Below are positions 24,915 through 33,043 of a DNA stretch of 64,000 nt, one piece after another (within the stretch, counting starts at the first letter, position 1; every line of letters begins with the position of its first letter). The notes below the pieces were generated by a model. That model was given only the letters and a program-made list of their open reading frames with translations, was not told the DNA's origin and made no database searches. The stretch lies in assembly GCF_937958065.1 (NCBI RefSeq), contig NZ_CALFXI010000063.1:1-64000 (forward strand), read 5' to 3'. Source of the stretch: an uncultured Steroidobacter sp. (GTDB lineage: Bacteria; Pseudomonadota; Gammaproteobacteria; Steroidobacterales; Steroidobacteraceae). The position numbers were made by a program, and so were the translations under genes.

Positions 24915-25079
24915 ATGAAAGCCTACATGTGCGTGATCTGCGGTTACGTCTACGAAGAAGAAAAAGGCGATCCCGCATCCGGCATCGCGGCCGGCACGCG
25001 CTGGGACGACGTGCCGCTGTCGTGGCGCTGCCCGGATTGCGGCGCCGGCAAGGAAGACTTCGAGATGGTCGAGGTCTGA
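24915..25079 (+). CDS. rubA: Rubredoxin
   Basis: A 54-residue one-iron electron carrier. The two Cys pairs are CVICG (6-9) and CPDCG (39-42), with the standard core YVYEEEKGDP, GTRWDDVP and the conserved W in LSWRCPDCG. It is complete, of normal length and has no extra domain. In bacteria rubredoxin donates electrons to alkane hydroxylase, or takes part in oxidative-stress reduction or haem-related steps. No rubredoxin reductase or alkB is in the window. It is divergent from hemL and convergent with the TraB/GumN gene (4 bp between stops). Confidence 0.95.
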   Translation: MKAYMCVICGYVYEEEKGDPASGIAAGTRWDDVPLSWRCPDCGAGKEDFEMVEV

Positions 25080-25083
25080 GGCG

Positions 25084-25950
25084 TCAGTGCTGCGTGACCT
25101 CGTGTCCCGCGCGTTCCAATAGCTCGATCAGGCTGTCCTTGCCCACCAGGTGCAGGGTGCCGACGATCACCAGATAGTCCTCCCGATCATCCAGCAGGGC
25201 CTGCACCTGACTCAGCCAGCGGCGGTTGCGGTCGGTGGTCAGCGGCCGGTACAGATCCGGATATTGTTCGAATCCTTCCGCGAGCAGCGCCGCCAGCGCC
25301 TTGCTGTCGCCAGTGCGCCAGGCCGACAGCAATTCCTCGATCTCCTGCCCCATGCGGTCCGCGTCGTCGATGCTGTAGAGCAGGAACTCGCGCTGCTGGC
25401 GATCCGGCAGGCCGGCCAGCATGCCCAGCTGCTCGCGCAATGTTTCCAGGCCATGAATCGGCTTGTTGTCCGCGACCGCGCGCGTGGTGAAGCGTTGCTC
25501 GATGCCCGAGGCCGGATCGAGGCCCAGTTTCACCAGCTGCAGCTGCACCAGCGTCATGGCCGCAAACCACGGCCTGAAACGATTCAGCAGCAGCGGGTCG
25601 ATGCCCAGTTCCTGCGCGCGCGTCGAGAGTCGCGAGTAGGTCTGTTTGCCGAGCTGTTGCTCGAGCGATTGCCCGGCCGGCAGCATGCCGAGCTCGAGCG
25701 TGATCTGCTGGGTTTCGGCGGGATCGAGATCGTCCATGTCGATCTCCATCAGCAGCATCTCGGCGTCCTGGTAAGCCTCGTCGACCACCGCGGGCAGCTG
25801 CTCCGACGCGTTGAGGAAATGCACCGAGCCGAGCAGGTAGACGGTATTGGTCTTGCCCTTGAGCGACCACAGGCTGTGGTGCTGCCGATCGGCCGCGCAA
25901 GCGCTCGCGCTGAGCCACAGCGCGCACAGCGCCACGAGGATTTTCTTCAT
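25084..25950 (-). CDS. TraB/GumN-family exported protein
   Basis: A 288-residue protein with an N-terminal signal peptide (MKKILVALCALWLSASACA, cleavage before ADR). The TraB/GumN fold is marked by NTVYLLGSVHFL with conserved G-S-H, EMLLMEIDMDD, KPIHGLETLREQLGML and the C-terminal VIVGTLHLVGKDSL. The GxxH and GxxH/E repeats resemble Tiki-type metalloprotease sites. The family function is not established in proteobacteria. A periplasmic or membrane-tethered location is inferred. It is followed by cpdA-like DNA on the same strand, 46 bp upstream. Confidence 0.88.
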   Translation of the reverse strand: MKKILVALCALWLSASACAADRQHHSLWSLKGKTNTVYLLGSVHFLNASEQLPAVVDEAYQDAEMLLMEIDMDDLDPAETQQITLELGMLPAGQSLEQQLGKQTYSRLSTRAQELGIDPLLLNRFRPWFAAMTLVQLQLVKLGLDPASGIEQRFTTRAVADNKPIHGLETLREQLGMLAGLPDRQQREFLLYSIDDADRMGQEIEELLSAWRTGDSKALAALLAEGFEQYPDLYRPLTTDRNRRWLSQVQALLDDREDYLVIVGTLHLVGKDSLIELLERAGHEVTQH

Positions 25951-25996
25951 TGGTTGTTCCCAGCGGCTGGAGCCGCGCCGGGAAGACTACCGCAGC

Positions 25997-26770
25997 TCAG
26001 GCGACGCTGCTTTGCGCGTAGGTCTCTAGCCAGCAGACTTCGGTGGCGATGCTGCCATCGGGCATCAGCTCCAGCACGCGGTAGCCGGGCGGGCGGTCGT
26101 CGATTGCAAAGTCGACGCTGCCGGGCAGGAATTGCGCGCAGGTGGCCGGCGTCGCCATGAAGCGCACGCCATGCACGAAGCTGTCCAGCGACTGGTGCAC
26201 GTGCCCCCAGAGCACGCCGCGCACGTTCGAGTGCTCGCGCACGATGCTCATGAGCTCATCGGCGTCGTACAGGCCGACTCGATCCAGCCACTGGCTGCGG
26301 ATCGAGATCGGATGATGATGCAGGCACACCAGCACATGATGGTTGCGGTGAGTGCGCAGCACCTCGCGCAGATAGCTCAGCTGCTCGGCCCCGATCCGTC
26401 CACCGGCGTCGTGGGCGACCCAGGAATCCAGCATGACCACCAGCCAGCGGCCGAATTCGGTGTGGCCGCCGACTTTGAACGGGCCGCCGCGCAGGGCCGC
26501 GCGCATGTGGTCGGGCAGATCGTGATTGCCCGCGAGACAGAGCACCGGCACGCTCGAAGCGCCGAACACATGGCGCACCCAGCGATAGCCTTCCGGGTCG
26601 TCCTGCACCAGGTCCCCTGTCAGCAACACGCCGTCAGCACGATGGCTGCGGCGCTGAGCGTCGGCGACCGCGGCTTGCAGCGCCGGCAAGCACGCGACGC
26701 CACGCAGGCGCCCGCTGGCGTCACCGAGCAGGTGCAGATCGCTGAACTGAATGAGGCGGACCGATTGCAT
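25997..26770 (-). CDS. cpdA: 3',5'-cyclic-AMP phosphodiesterase (CpdA/Icc-like)
   Basis: A class III calcineurin-like metallophosphoesterase of 257 residues that hydrolyses cAMP to AMP. The metal motifs are in order: FSDLHL, TGDLVQDD, AGNHDLPDH, CLHHHPI and WGHVHQS. The length and the HTEFGRWLVVMLDSW segment agree with E. coli CpdA (275). Activity on other cyclic nucleotides or phosphoesters is possible. It is transcribed toward the TraB/GumN gene and may share its transcript. Confidence 0.9.
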   Translation of the reverse strand: MQSVRLIQFSDLHLLGDASGRLRGVACLPALQAAVADAQRRSHRADGVLLTGDLVQDDPEGYRWVRHVFGASSVPVLCLAGNHDLPDHMRAALRGGPFKVGGHTEFGRWLVVMLDSWVAHDAGGRIGAEQLSYLREVLRTHRNHHVLVCLHHHPISIRSQWLDRVGLYDADELMSIVREHSNVRGVLWGHVHQSLDSFVHGVRFMATPATCAQFLPGSVDFAIDDRPPGYRVLELMPDGSIATEVCWLETYAQSSVA

Positions 26771-27257
26771 CGTGGCTGTCTTTCGAACGCTGGAGCTGAG
26801 GACGCGCTACATAATGGGACAAAATAGCCACAATCATCGTAGCAATGGGGGCGGGGCGAAAAGGTGACCAGTGTCTAATCACTTGGCTCGCCGACACGGC
26901 GAGCGCGAGTTTTGCGCTTCGTCTCACAAAGTCCAGCTGTCGCGTCGGAACGACCCCCAGCGCAACAACGTGCGGTGGCCGTTCCGGTTCCGGCCGGCGA
27001 GGCACGATTGGCCGCCAATTGCATTGCCCCACCTCGCCCCATAGTCCAAAATGCGCGGCTCTTCCGGCGTGCTGATGATGAAACAGCGACTCGGGCATCC
27101 TGCCACTCGCGCTGTGGCACCTGGGAAAAAGGCGTGACTTTTTCCCGGCGCTCGCCGCCTGCGGCGGCGGGCACATCCGTGTGCCTGGGGTGGCACTTGT
27201 TGAGTTTCATATCGAGTCGGATCGCACCCTTCCTCGCACTTTTCGAGATATTTTCTG
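26771..27257. other. Gene-free region upstream of tkt with hairpins
   Basis: No coding sequence is supported in this 487-bp divergent region. Its right half holds three successive inverted repeats upstream of tkt: GGGAAAAAG/CTTTTTCCC (27123-27146), CGCCGCC/GGCGGCG (27153-27169) and GTGCC/GGCAC (27181-27196). They could form a structured tkt leader or end a leftward transcript. Confidence 0.5.
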
Positions 27258-29261
27258 ATGCAGACATCGCACCGCCGGCAGCTCGCCAACGCCATCCGCG
27301 CCCTGGCGATGGACGCCGTGCAAAAGGCCAATTCAGGCCATCCCGGCATGCCCATGGGCATGGCGGATATCGCGGAAGTCCTGTGGAACGATCACCTCAA
27401 GCACAATCCCGGCAATCCGCTGTGGTCGGATCGCGATCGCTTCGTGGTGTCCAACGGTCACGGCTCGATGCTGCTGTATTCCCTGCTGCACCTGACCGGC
27501 TATCCGCTGACCATCGAAGACCTGCAGAAATTCCGCCAGCTCGGCTCGCATACCGCCGGCCACCCCGAGCACGACGCGCATCTGGGCATCGAGACCACCA
27601 CCGGTCCGCTCGGCCAGGGCCTGGCCAACGCGGTCGGCATGGCGCTCGCCGAAAAGCACCTGGCCACCGAATTCAATCGGCCGGGGCATGACATCGTCGA
27701 CCATCGCACCTGGGTGTTCCTCGGCGACGGCTGTCTCATGGAAGGCGTCTCGCACGAGGCGTGCTCCCTGGCCGGCACGCTCAAGCTCGGCAAGCTGATC
27801 GGGTTCTACGACGACAACGGCATTTCCATCGACGGCGAAGTGCACGGCTGGTTCACCGACGATACCTCCAAGCGCTTCGAAGCTTACGGCTGGCACGTGG
27901 TGCCGAACGTCGACGGCCACGATCCGGCGGCCATCGAACGGGCGATCGCGGCGGCGCTGGCGCAGACCGACAAGCCGTCGCTGATCTGTTGCAAGACCAT
28001 CATCGGTTGGGGCTCGCCGAACAAGCAAGGCACCGAAGCCACGCACGGCGCGGCGCTCGGCGTCGACGAAGTGGCGGCCACGCGCAAGAACCTTGGCTGG
28101 AACTACGAGCCGTTCGTGATTCCCGACGAGATTCGCAAGGGTTGGGACGCGCGCGCGCAGGGCGCCAAGCGCGAAGCCGAGTGGCAGCAGCGTTTCGACG
28201 CATACAAGGCGCAGTTCCCGGAGCTGGCCGCCGAGTACGAGCGTCGTTTCAAGGGCGAGCTGCCGTCTTCGTGGGGCGAGGTGGTCGCGAAGTACGTCGC
28301 GGACGTTGCGAAAGAGAGCAAGCCGCTCGCCACCCGGCAGAGCTCGCAAGCCTCGTTGAACGCCTTCGGCCCGGGCTTGCCGGAGCTGCTGGGCGGGTCG
28401 GCCGACCTGACCGGCTCGAACAACACCAATCGCAAGGACTCGCGCTCCATCACCGGCGCGGACGCATCCGGCAATTACATCCACTACGGCGTGCGCGAGT
28501 TCGGCATGTCCGCGATCATGAATGGCATGGCCCTGCACGGCGCCGTGATTCCTTACGGCGGCACGTTTCTGGTGTTCTCCGATTACGCGCGCAATGCCAT
28601 GCGCATGTCGGCGCTGATGAAACAGCGGGTCATCTACGTGATGACTCATGACTCCATCGGCCTGGGCGAGGATGGCCCGACGCACCAGCCGGTGGAACAT
28701 CTGCCGAGCCTGCGCATCATTCCGAACATGACCGTCTGGCGTCCCTGCGACAGCACCGAGACGGCCGTCGCGTGGGCCGACTCGATCGAGCGTCGCAATG
28801 GTCCGTCGACGCTGGCGCTGACCCGCCAGGCATTGCCGCAGCAGACCCGCACCGAGCAGCAGATCGCGAACATCCGCCGCGGCGGTTACGTGCTGAAGGA
28901 TTCGGAAGGCACGCCCGAGGTCATCCTGATCGCGACCGGCTCGGAAGTGGCGATCGCGGTCGAAGCCGCCGGTCAGTTGCAACAGAACGGCAAGCGGGTG
29001 CGCGTGGTCTCCATGCCGAGCACCAACGTGTTCGATGCGCAGGACGAGTCGTATCGCGAGCAGGTACTGCCCCGCGGCGTCGAAGTTCGCGTCGCCATCG
29101 AAGCGGCCGCGACCGACACGTGGTACCGCTATGTCGGCGCGCGTGGCGCGATCATCGGCATGACGACGTTCGGCGCGTCCGGTGTCGCCAAGGATTTGTT
29201 CAAGCACTTCGGCTTCACTGCGGACAATGTCGTCCGCACCGTGCAGAAGCTGCTGCAGTGA
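27258..29261 (+). CDS. tkt: Transketolase
   Basis: A thiamine-diphosphate enzyme of the pentose phosphate pathway that transfers two-carbon ketol units. At 667 residues it matches E. coli TktA (663). The N-terminal LANAIRALAMDAVQKANSGHPGMP, the GDGCLMEGVSHEA thiamine site, DDNGISIDGEVHGW and the GEDGPTHQPVEHL pyrimidine-domain motif are all intact. It heads a tight operon with gap (20 bp), pgk (2 bp) and pyk (13 bp). This joins pentose phosphate and lower glycolytic steps in one transcript. Confidence 0.97.
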   Translation: MQTSHRRQLANAIRALAMDAVQKANSGHPGMPMGMADIAEVLWNDHLKHNPGNPLWSDRDRFVVSNGHGSMLLYSLLHLTGYPLTIEDLQKFRQLGSHTAGHPEHDAHLGIETTTGPLGQGLANAVGMALAEKHLATEFNRPGHDIVDHRTWVFLGDGCLMEGVSHEACSLAGTLKLGKLIGFYDDNGISIDGEVHGWFTDDTSKRFEAYGWHVVPNVDGHDPAAIERAIAAALAQTDKPSLICCKTIIGWGSPNKQGTEATHGAALGVDEVAATRKNLGWNYEPFVIPDEIRKGWDARAQGAKREAEWQQRFDAYKAQFPELAAEYERRFKGELPSSWGEVVAKYVADVAKESKPLATRQSSQASLNAFGPGLPELLGGSADLTGSNNTNRKDSRSITGADASGNYIHYGVREFGMSAIMNGMALHGAVIPYGGTFLVFSDYARNAMRMSALMKQRVIYVMTHDSIGLGEDGPTHQPVEHLPSLRIIPNMTVWRPCDSTETAVAWADSIERRNGPSTLALTRQALPQQTRTEQQIANIRRGGYVLKDSEGTPEVILIATGSEVAIAVEAAGQLQQNGKRVRVVSMPSTNVFDAQDESYREQVLPRGVEVRVAIEAAATDTWYRYVGARGAIIGMTTFGASGVAKDLFKHFGFTADNVVRTVQKLLQ

Positions 29262-29281
29262 TTCTAACGAGGTAAACGTAA

Positions 29282-30295
29282 ATGCCCATCAAAGTTGGTA
29301 TCAACGGCTACGGCCGCATCGGCCGCAACATCCTGCGCGCGCTGTACGAAGCAAACCGCCAGAAAGAAATCCAGATCGTCGCGATCAACGACCTCGGCGA
29401 CGCTCAGACCAACGCGCACCTGACGCGCTACGACACCGCGCACGGCAAGTTCAAGGGCGAAGTGAGCGTCGACGGCGACTCCATGGTCGTCAACGGCGAC
29501 CGCATCAAGGTGCTCGCCGAGCGCGATCCCGCCAAGTTGCCGTGGGGCCAGCTGGGCGTCGACTTCGTGTTCGAATGCACCGGCCTGTTCACCAGCAAGG
29601 CCAAAGCGGGCCTGCACCTGCAGGGCGGCGCGAAGAAAGTCGTGATCTCGGCGCCGGGCGAGAAGGACGTCGACGCCACCATCGTCTACGGCGTCAACGA
29701 CAACACGCTCAAGGCCAGCCAGACGGTCATTTCCAACGCCTCGTGCACCACCAACTGCCTGGCGCCGCTGGCCAAGGTGCTCAACGACAAGATCGGCATC
29801 GTCTCGGGCGTGATGACCACGATCCACTCGTACACCAACGACCAGGTGCTGACGGACGTTTATCACAAGGACCTGCGCCGTGCGCGCTCGGCCACGCAGT
29901 CGATGATTCCGACCAAGACCGGCGCCGCCGCCGCTGTCGGCCTGGTGCTGCCGGAGCTGAACGGCAAGCTGGACGGCTTCGCGGTGCGCGTGCCGACCAT
30001 CAACGTGTCGCTGGTGGACCTGAGCTTCGTGGCCAAGCGCGCCACCTCGATCGAAGAGATCAACAAGGTGATGAAGGAAGCCGCCAATGGCGCGCTCAAG
30101 GGCATCCTGGCGTACAGCGACGGCCCGCTGGTGTCGGTGGACTTCAACCACGATCCGGCCTCCTCGACCTACGACGCCACCATGACCAAGGTCATCGAAG
30201 GCACGCTGGTGAAGGTGTGCTCGTGGTATGACAACGAGTGGGGCTTCTCGAACCGCATGCTCGACACCACGGTGGCCTGGTCGAAGGCGGTCTGA
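29282..30295 (+). CDS. gap: Glyceraldehyde-3-phosphate dehydrogenase
   Basis: Converts glyceraldehyde 3-phosphate, NAD+ and phosphate to 1,3-bisphosphoglycerate. The N-terminal VGINGYGRIGRN is the dinucleotide fold, and the active site is ASCTTNC with catalytic Cys155. The C-terminal WYDNEWGFSNRMLD is typical. It has 337 residues. It could also accept erythrose 4-phosphate (the Epd group is close), but the place between tkt and pgk and the canonical motifs favour Gap. The ribosome site is GAGGTAAACGTAA before ATG 29282. Confidence 0.95.
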   Translation: MPIKVGINGYGRIGRNILRALYEANRQKEIQIVAINDLGDAQTNAHLTRYDTAHGKFKGEVSVDGDSMVVNGDRIKVLAERDPAKLPWGQLGVDFVFECTGLFTSKAKAGLHLQGGAKKVVISAPGEKDVDATIVYGVNDNTLKASQTVISNASCTTNCLAPLAKVLNDKIGIVSGVMTTIHSYTNDQVLTDVYHKDLRRARSATQSMIPTKTGAAAAVGLVLPELNGKLDGFAVRVPTINVSLVDLSFVAKRATSIEEINKVMKEAANGALKGILAYSDGPLVSVDFNHDPASSTYDATMTKVIEGTLVKVCSWYDNEWGFSNRMLDTTVAWSKAV

Positions 30296-30297
30296 TC

Positions 30298-31476
30298 ATG
30301 ACCATCTTGCGGATGGTTGATCTAGACCTGCGCGACAAGCGCGTGCTGATCCGTGAGGATCTGAACGTGCCGGTGCAGGGCGGTGTCGTAACCAGCGACG
30401 CGCGCATCCGCGCGTCGCTGCCGACGATCCAGGCGGCGAAAGAAAAGGGCGCGCGCGTCCTGGTCATGTCGCACCTCGGACGCCCGGAAGAGGGCGTGTA
30501 CGACGAAGAGTTTTCACTCGCGCCGGTGGCGCAGCGGCTCTCCGAGCTGCTGGGCTACAAGGTGCGCTTCGAGAAGCACTGGCTGGACGGCGTGGAATGC
30601 GCGCCGGGCGAGGTCGTGCTGCTCGAGAACGTGCGCTTCAACAAAGGCGAGAAGAAGGACAAGGAAGATCTGGCCAGGAAGATGGCCGAGCTGTGCGACG
30701 TGTTCGTCATGGACGCGTTCGGCACGGCGCATCGTGCCGAGGCCAGCACGCACGGTGTCGCGAAATTCGCCAAAGTGGCCTGCGCCGGTCCGCTGCTGAT
30801 GAACGAGCTGGTGGCGCTCGAGACCGCGCTGGAAAAACCCAAGCGGCCGTTGATCGCCATCGTCGCCGGCTCCAAGGTCTCGACCAAGCTCACGGTGCTG
30901 GAGAGCCTGCTGTCCAAGGTGGACACGCTGATCGTCGGCGGCGGCATCGCCAACACGTTCATCGCCGCGCAGGGTCTGCCGGTCGGCAAGTCGCTGTACG
31001 AAGCCGATATGATCGATATCGCCAAGGACCTGCTGAAGCGCTCCGCCGAGCTGAAGGTGCAGATTCCGATCCCGACCGACGTGGTCGTGGCCACGGAGTT
31101 CTCCGCCAAGGCCGAGGCCGACGTGAAGCCGGTGACCAAGGTGCAGCCCGACGAGATGATCCTGGACATCGGTCCGGACACGGCTGAGCAGTTTGCGCGC
31201 ACCTTCGCCAGTGCCGGCACCATCGTCTGGAACGGTCCGGTGGGCGTGTTCGAATTCGATCAGTTCGGCGAAGGCACGCGCACTCTGGCGCAGGCCATTG
31301 CCAAGAGCTCGGCATTTTCCATCGCCGGTGGCGGCGATACGCTAGCGGCCATCGAGAAATATCGTGTAGAAGACGACATCTCCTATATCTCAACCGGCGG
31401 CGGTGCGTTCCTGGAATTCCTGGAAGGCAAGAAGCTGCCGGCCGTTGCGGTATTGGAAGAGCGTAGTCGCAGCTAA
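30298..31476 (+). CDS. pgk: Phosphoglycerate kinase
   Basis: Transfers phosphate from 1,3-bisphosphoglycerate to ADP. Substrate-site motifs are REDLNVPVQGG and SHLGRPEEG near the N-terminus. The C-terminal nucleotide domain has PLIAIVAGSKVSTKL, WNGPVGVFE and GGGDTLAAIEKY. The protein has 392 residues (E. coli 387). The ATG at 30298 starts 2 bp after the gap stop, indicating coupled translation. An upstream in-frame start at 30238 lies inside gap and is rejected. Confidence 0.96.
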   Translation: MTILRMVDLDLRDKRVLIREDLNVPVQGGVVTSDARIRASLPTIQAAKEKGARVLVMSHLGRPEEGVYDEEFSLAPVAQRLSELLGYKVRFEKHWLDGVECAPGEVVLLENVRFNKGEKKDKEDLARKMAELCDVFVMDAFGTAHRAEASTHGVAKFAKVACAGPLLMNELVALETALEKPKRPLIAIVAGSKVSTKLTVLESLLSKVDTLIVGGGIANTFIAAQGLPVGKSLYEADMIDIAKDLLKRSAELKVQIPIPTDVVVATEFSAKAEADVKPVTKVQPDEMILDIGPDTAEQFARTFASAGTIVWNGPVGVFEFDQFGEGTRTLAQAIAKSSAFSIAGGGDTLAAIEKYRVEDDISYISTGGGAFLEFLEGKKLPAVAVLEERSRS

Positions 31477-31489
31477 CACGAGGTTCTCA

Positions 31490-32923
31490 ATGCTCCGTCG
31501 CACCAAGATCCTGACCACCCTCGGGCCGGCCACCGATAACCCAAAGGTGCTTGGTGAGATGTTACGGGCCGGGGCCGACGTCGTGCGGGTGAACTTCTCG
31601 CACGGCGAGGCCGCGGCCCATGCCAAACGCGTGCAGATGGTGCGCGAGGTGGCGGAGCAGGTCGGCAAGTGGGTCGCCGTGCTCGGCGATCTGCAGGGCC
31701 CGAAGATCCGCATCGATCGCTTCGTCGAAGGCAAGGTGTTCCTGAACGAGGGCGAGCCGTTCGTCCTCGACGTGTCGCTCGATCCCAAGGCCGGCACCGC
31801 CCAGTCGGTCGGCGTCGCGTACAAGAGCCTGCCGAAGGATGTGCGCGCCGGCGACACGCTGTTGCTGAACGACGGCCTGATCGTGCTGGAAGTCACCGAT
31901 GTCGATGGCCCGCGCATCATGACCAGGGTCGTGGTGGGCGGCGAGCTTTCCGACAACAAGGGCATCAACAAGCAGGGCGGCGGCCTGTCGGCCGGTGCGC
32001 TGACCGACAAGGATCGCGAGCACATCAAGCTGGCCGCGGAGCTGGGCGTCGATTATCTCGCCGTCTCGTTCGCTCGCGACGGCCACGACATGGATGAGGC
32101 CCGGCACCTGTTGCGCGGGGCCGGCGGCCACGGTTATCTGGTCGCGAAGATCGAGCGCAGCGAAGCGCTCGTGAACCTGGATCGCATCATTCAAGCCAGC
32201 GACGCTGTCATGGTGGCGCGTGGCGACCTCGGCGTCGAAGTGGGTTACGCCGAGCTGACCGGTCTGCAGAAACACATCATCTCGGCGTGTCGCAAGCGCA
32301 ATCGCGTCGCCATCACCGCGACCCAGATGATGGAATCGATGATTCACAACCCGGTGCCGACGCGCGCCGAAGTTTCCGACATCGCCAACGCCGTGATGGA
32401 CGGCACCGACGCCGTGATGCTCTCGGGCGAGAGCGCGGTCGGCAAGTATCCGGTCAAGGCCGTGGCGACCATGGCTCAGGTCATTCTGGGCGCGGAAAAG
32501 TATGAGAGCTCGCACACGCCGGTGCGTGCCCGCAGCGAGCACGGCATTTTCGAGAAGACCGACGAAGCCATCGCCATGGCGGTGATGTACACGGCCAATC
32601 ATCTGAAGGTGAAGGCCATCGTCGCTCTGACCGAGTCGGGCTCGACGCCGCTGTGGATGTCGCGTATCCGTGCCGACATTCCCATCTATGCGTTCACCCG
32701 CCACGAAGAGACCCGCCGTCGCGTGATGCTGTATCGCGGTGTGTATCCGGTCACCTTCGATATCACTCACACAAATGCCCAGCTGCTGTACGCCGATATC
32801 TTCAAGCTCATGCTGAAACAGGGCATGGTGGAAACGGGCGATCGCATCATCCTCACCAAGGGTGAATTGTCCGGCGTCTCGGGCAAGACAAATGCGATGA
32901 AAATTCTCGAGGTGCGAGTCTAG
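31490..32923 (+). CDS. pyk: Pyruvate kinase
   Basis: Forms pyruvate and ATP from phosphoenolpyruvate. Motifs are RRTKILTTLGPATDN, NFSHG (substrate arginine region), GDLQGPKIRI, KIERSEALVNLDRII with the catalytic Lys, ARGDLGVEVG and TATQMMESMIHNPVPTRAE. At 477 residues it fits the PykA/PykF size. It is last in the tkt-gap-pgk-pyk operon. A fructose-bisphosphate aldolase gene, often next to these genes, is absent; the downstream gene is an exported hydrolase. Confidence 0.96.
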   Translation: MLRRTKILTTLGPATDNPKVLGEMLRAGADVVRVNFSHGEAAAHAKRVQMVREVAEQVGKWVAVLGDLQGPKIRIDRFVEGKVFLNEGEPFVLDVSLDPKAGTAQSVGVAYKSLPKDVRAGDTLLLNDGLIVLEVTDVDGPRIMTRVVVGGELSDNKGINKQGGGLSAGALTDKDREHIKLAAELGVDYLAVSFARDGHDMDEARHLLRGAGGHGYLVAKIERSEALVNLDRIIQASDAVMVARGDLGVEVGYAELTGLQKHIISACRKRNRVAITATQMMESMIHNPVPTRAEVSDIANAVMDGTDAVMLSGESAVGKYPVKAVATMAQVILGAEKYESSHTPVRARSEHGIFEKTDEAIAMAVMYTANHLKVKAIVALTESGSTPLWMSRIRADIPIYAFTRHEETRRRVMLYRGVYPVTFDITHTNAQLLYADIFKLMLKQGMVETGDRIILTKGELSGVSGKTNAMKILEVRV

Positions 32924-33043
32924 GGAAGCTCCGGTTCGTCGACTTCCCCGACTTCGGCAAGACTGCAACCGATTGGAATGCCTCGCTGATCGCAGCCAAC
33001 GTTGGCGGGCACTGCCAATCTTCAGATATTTCCTGGGAGCCAG

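Noticed and set aside
27181..27200. Sigma-54 promoter upstream of tkt (TGGCAC present)
   Set aside because: The -12 TTGC element is missing at the correct spacing.
26912..27691. 259-residue plus-strand frame before and over tkt
   Set aside because: Runs out of frame into tkt and has Arg/Ala-rich shadow composition.
27333..29207. 624-residue minus-strand frame opposite tkt
   Set aside because: Lies wholly antisense to a clearly conserved transketolase and has no family motifs.
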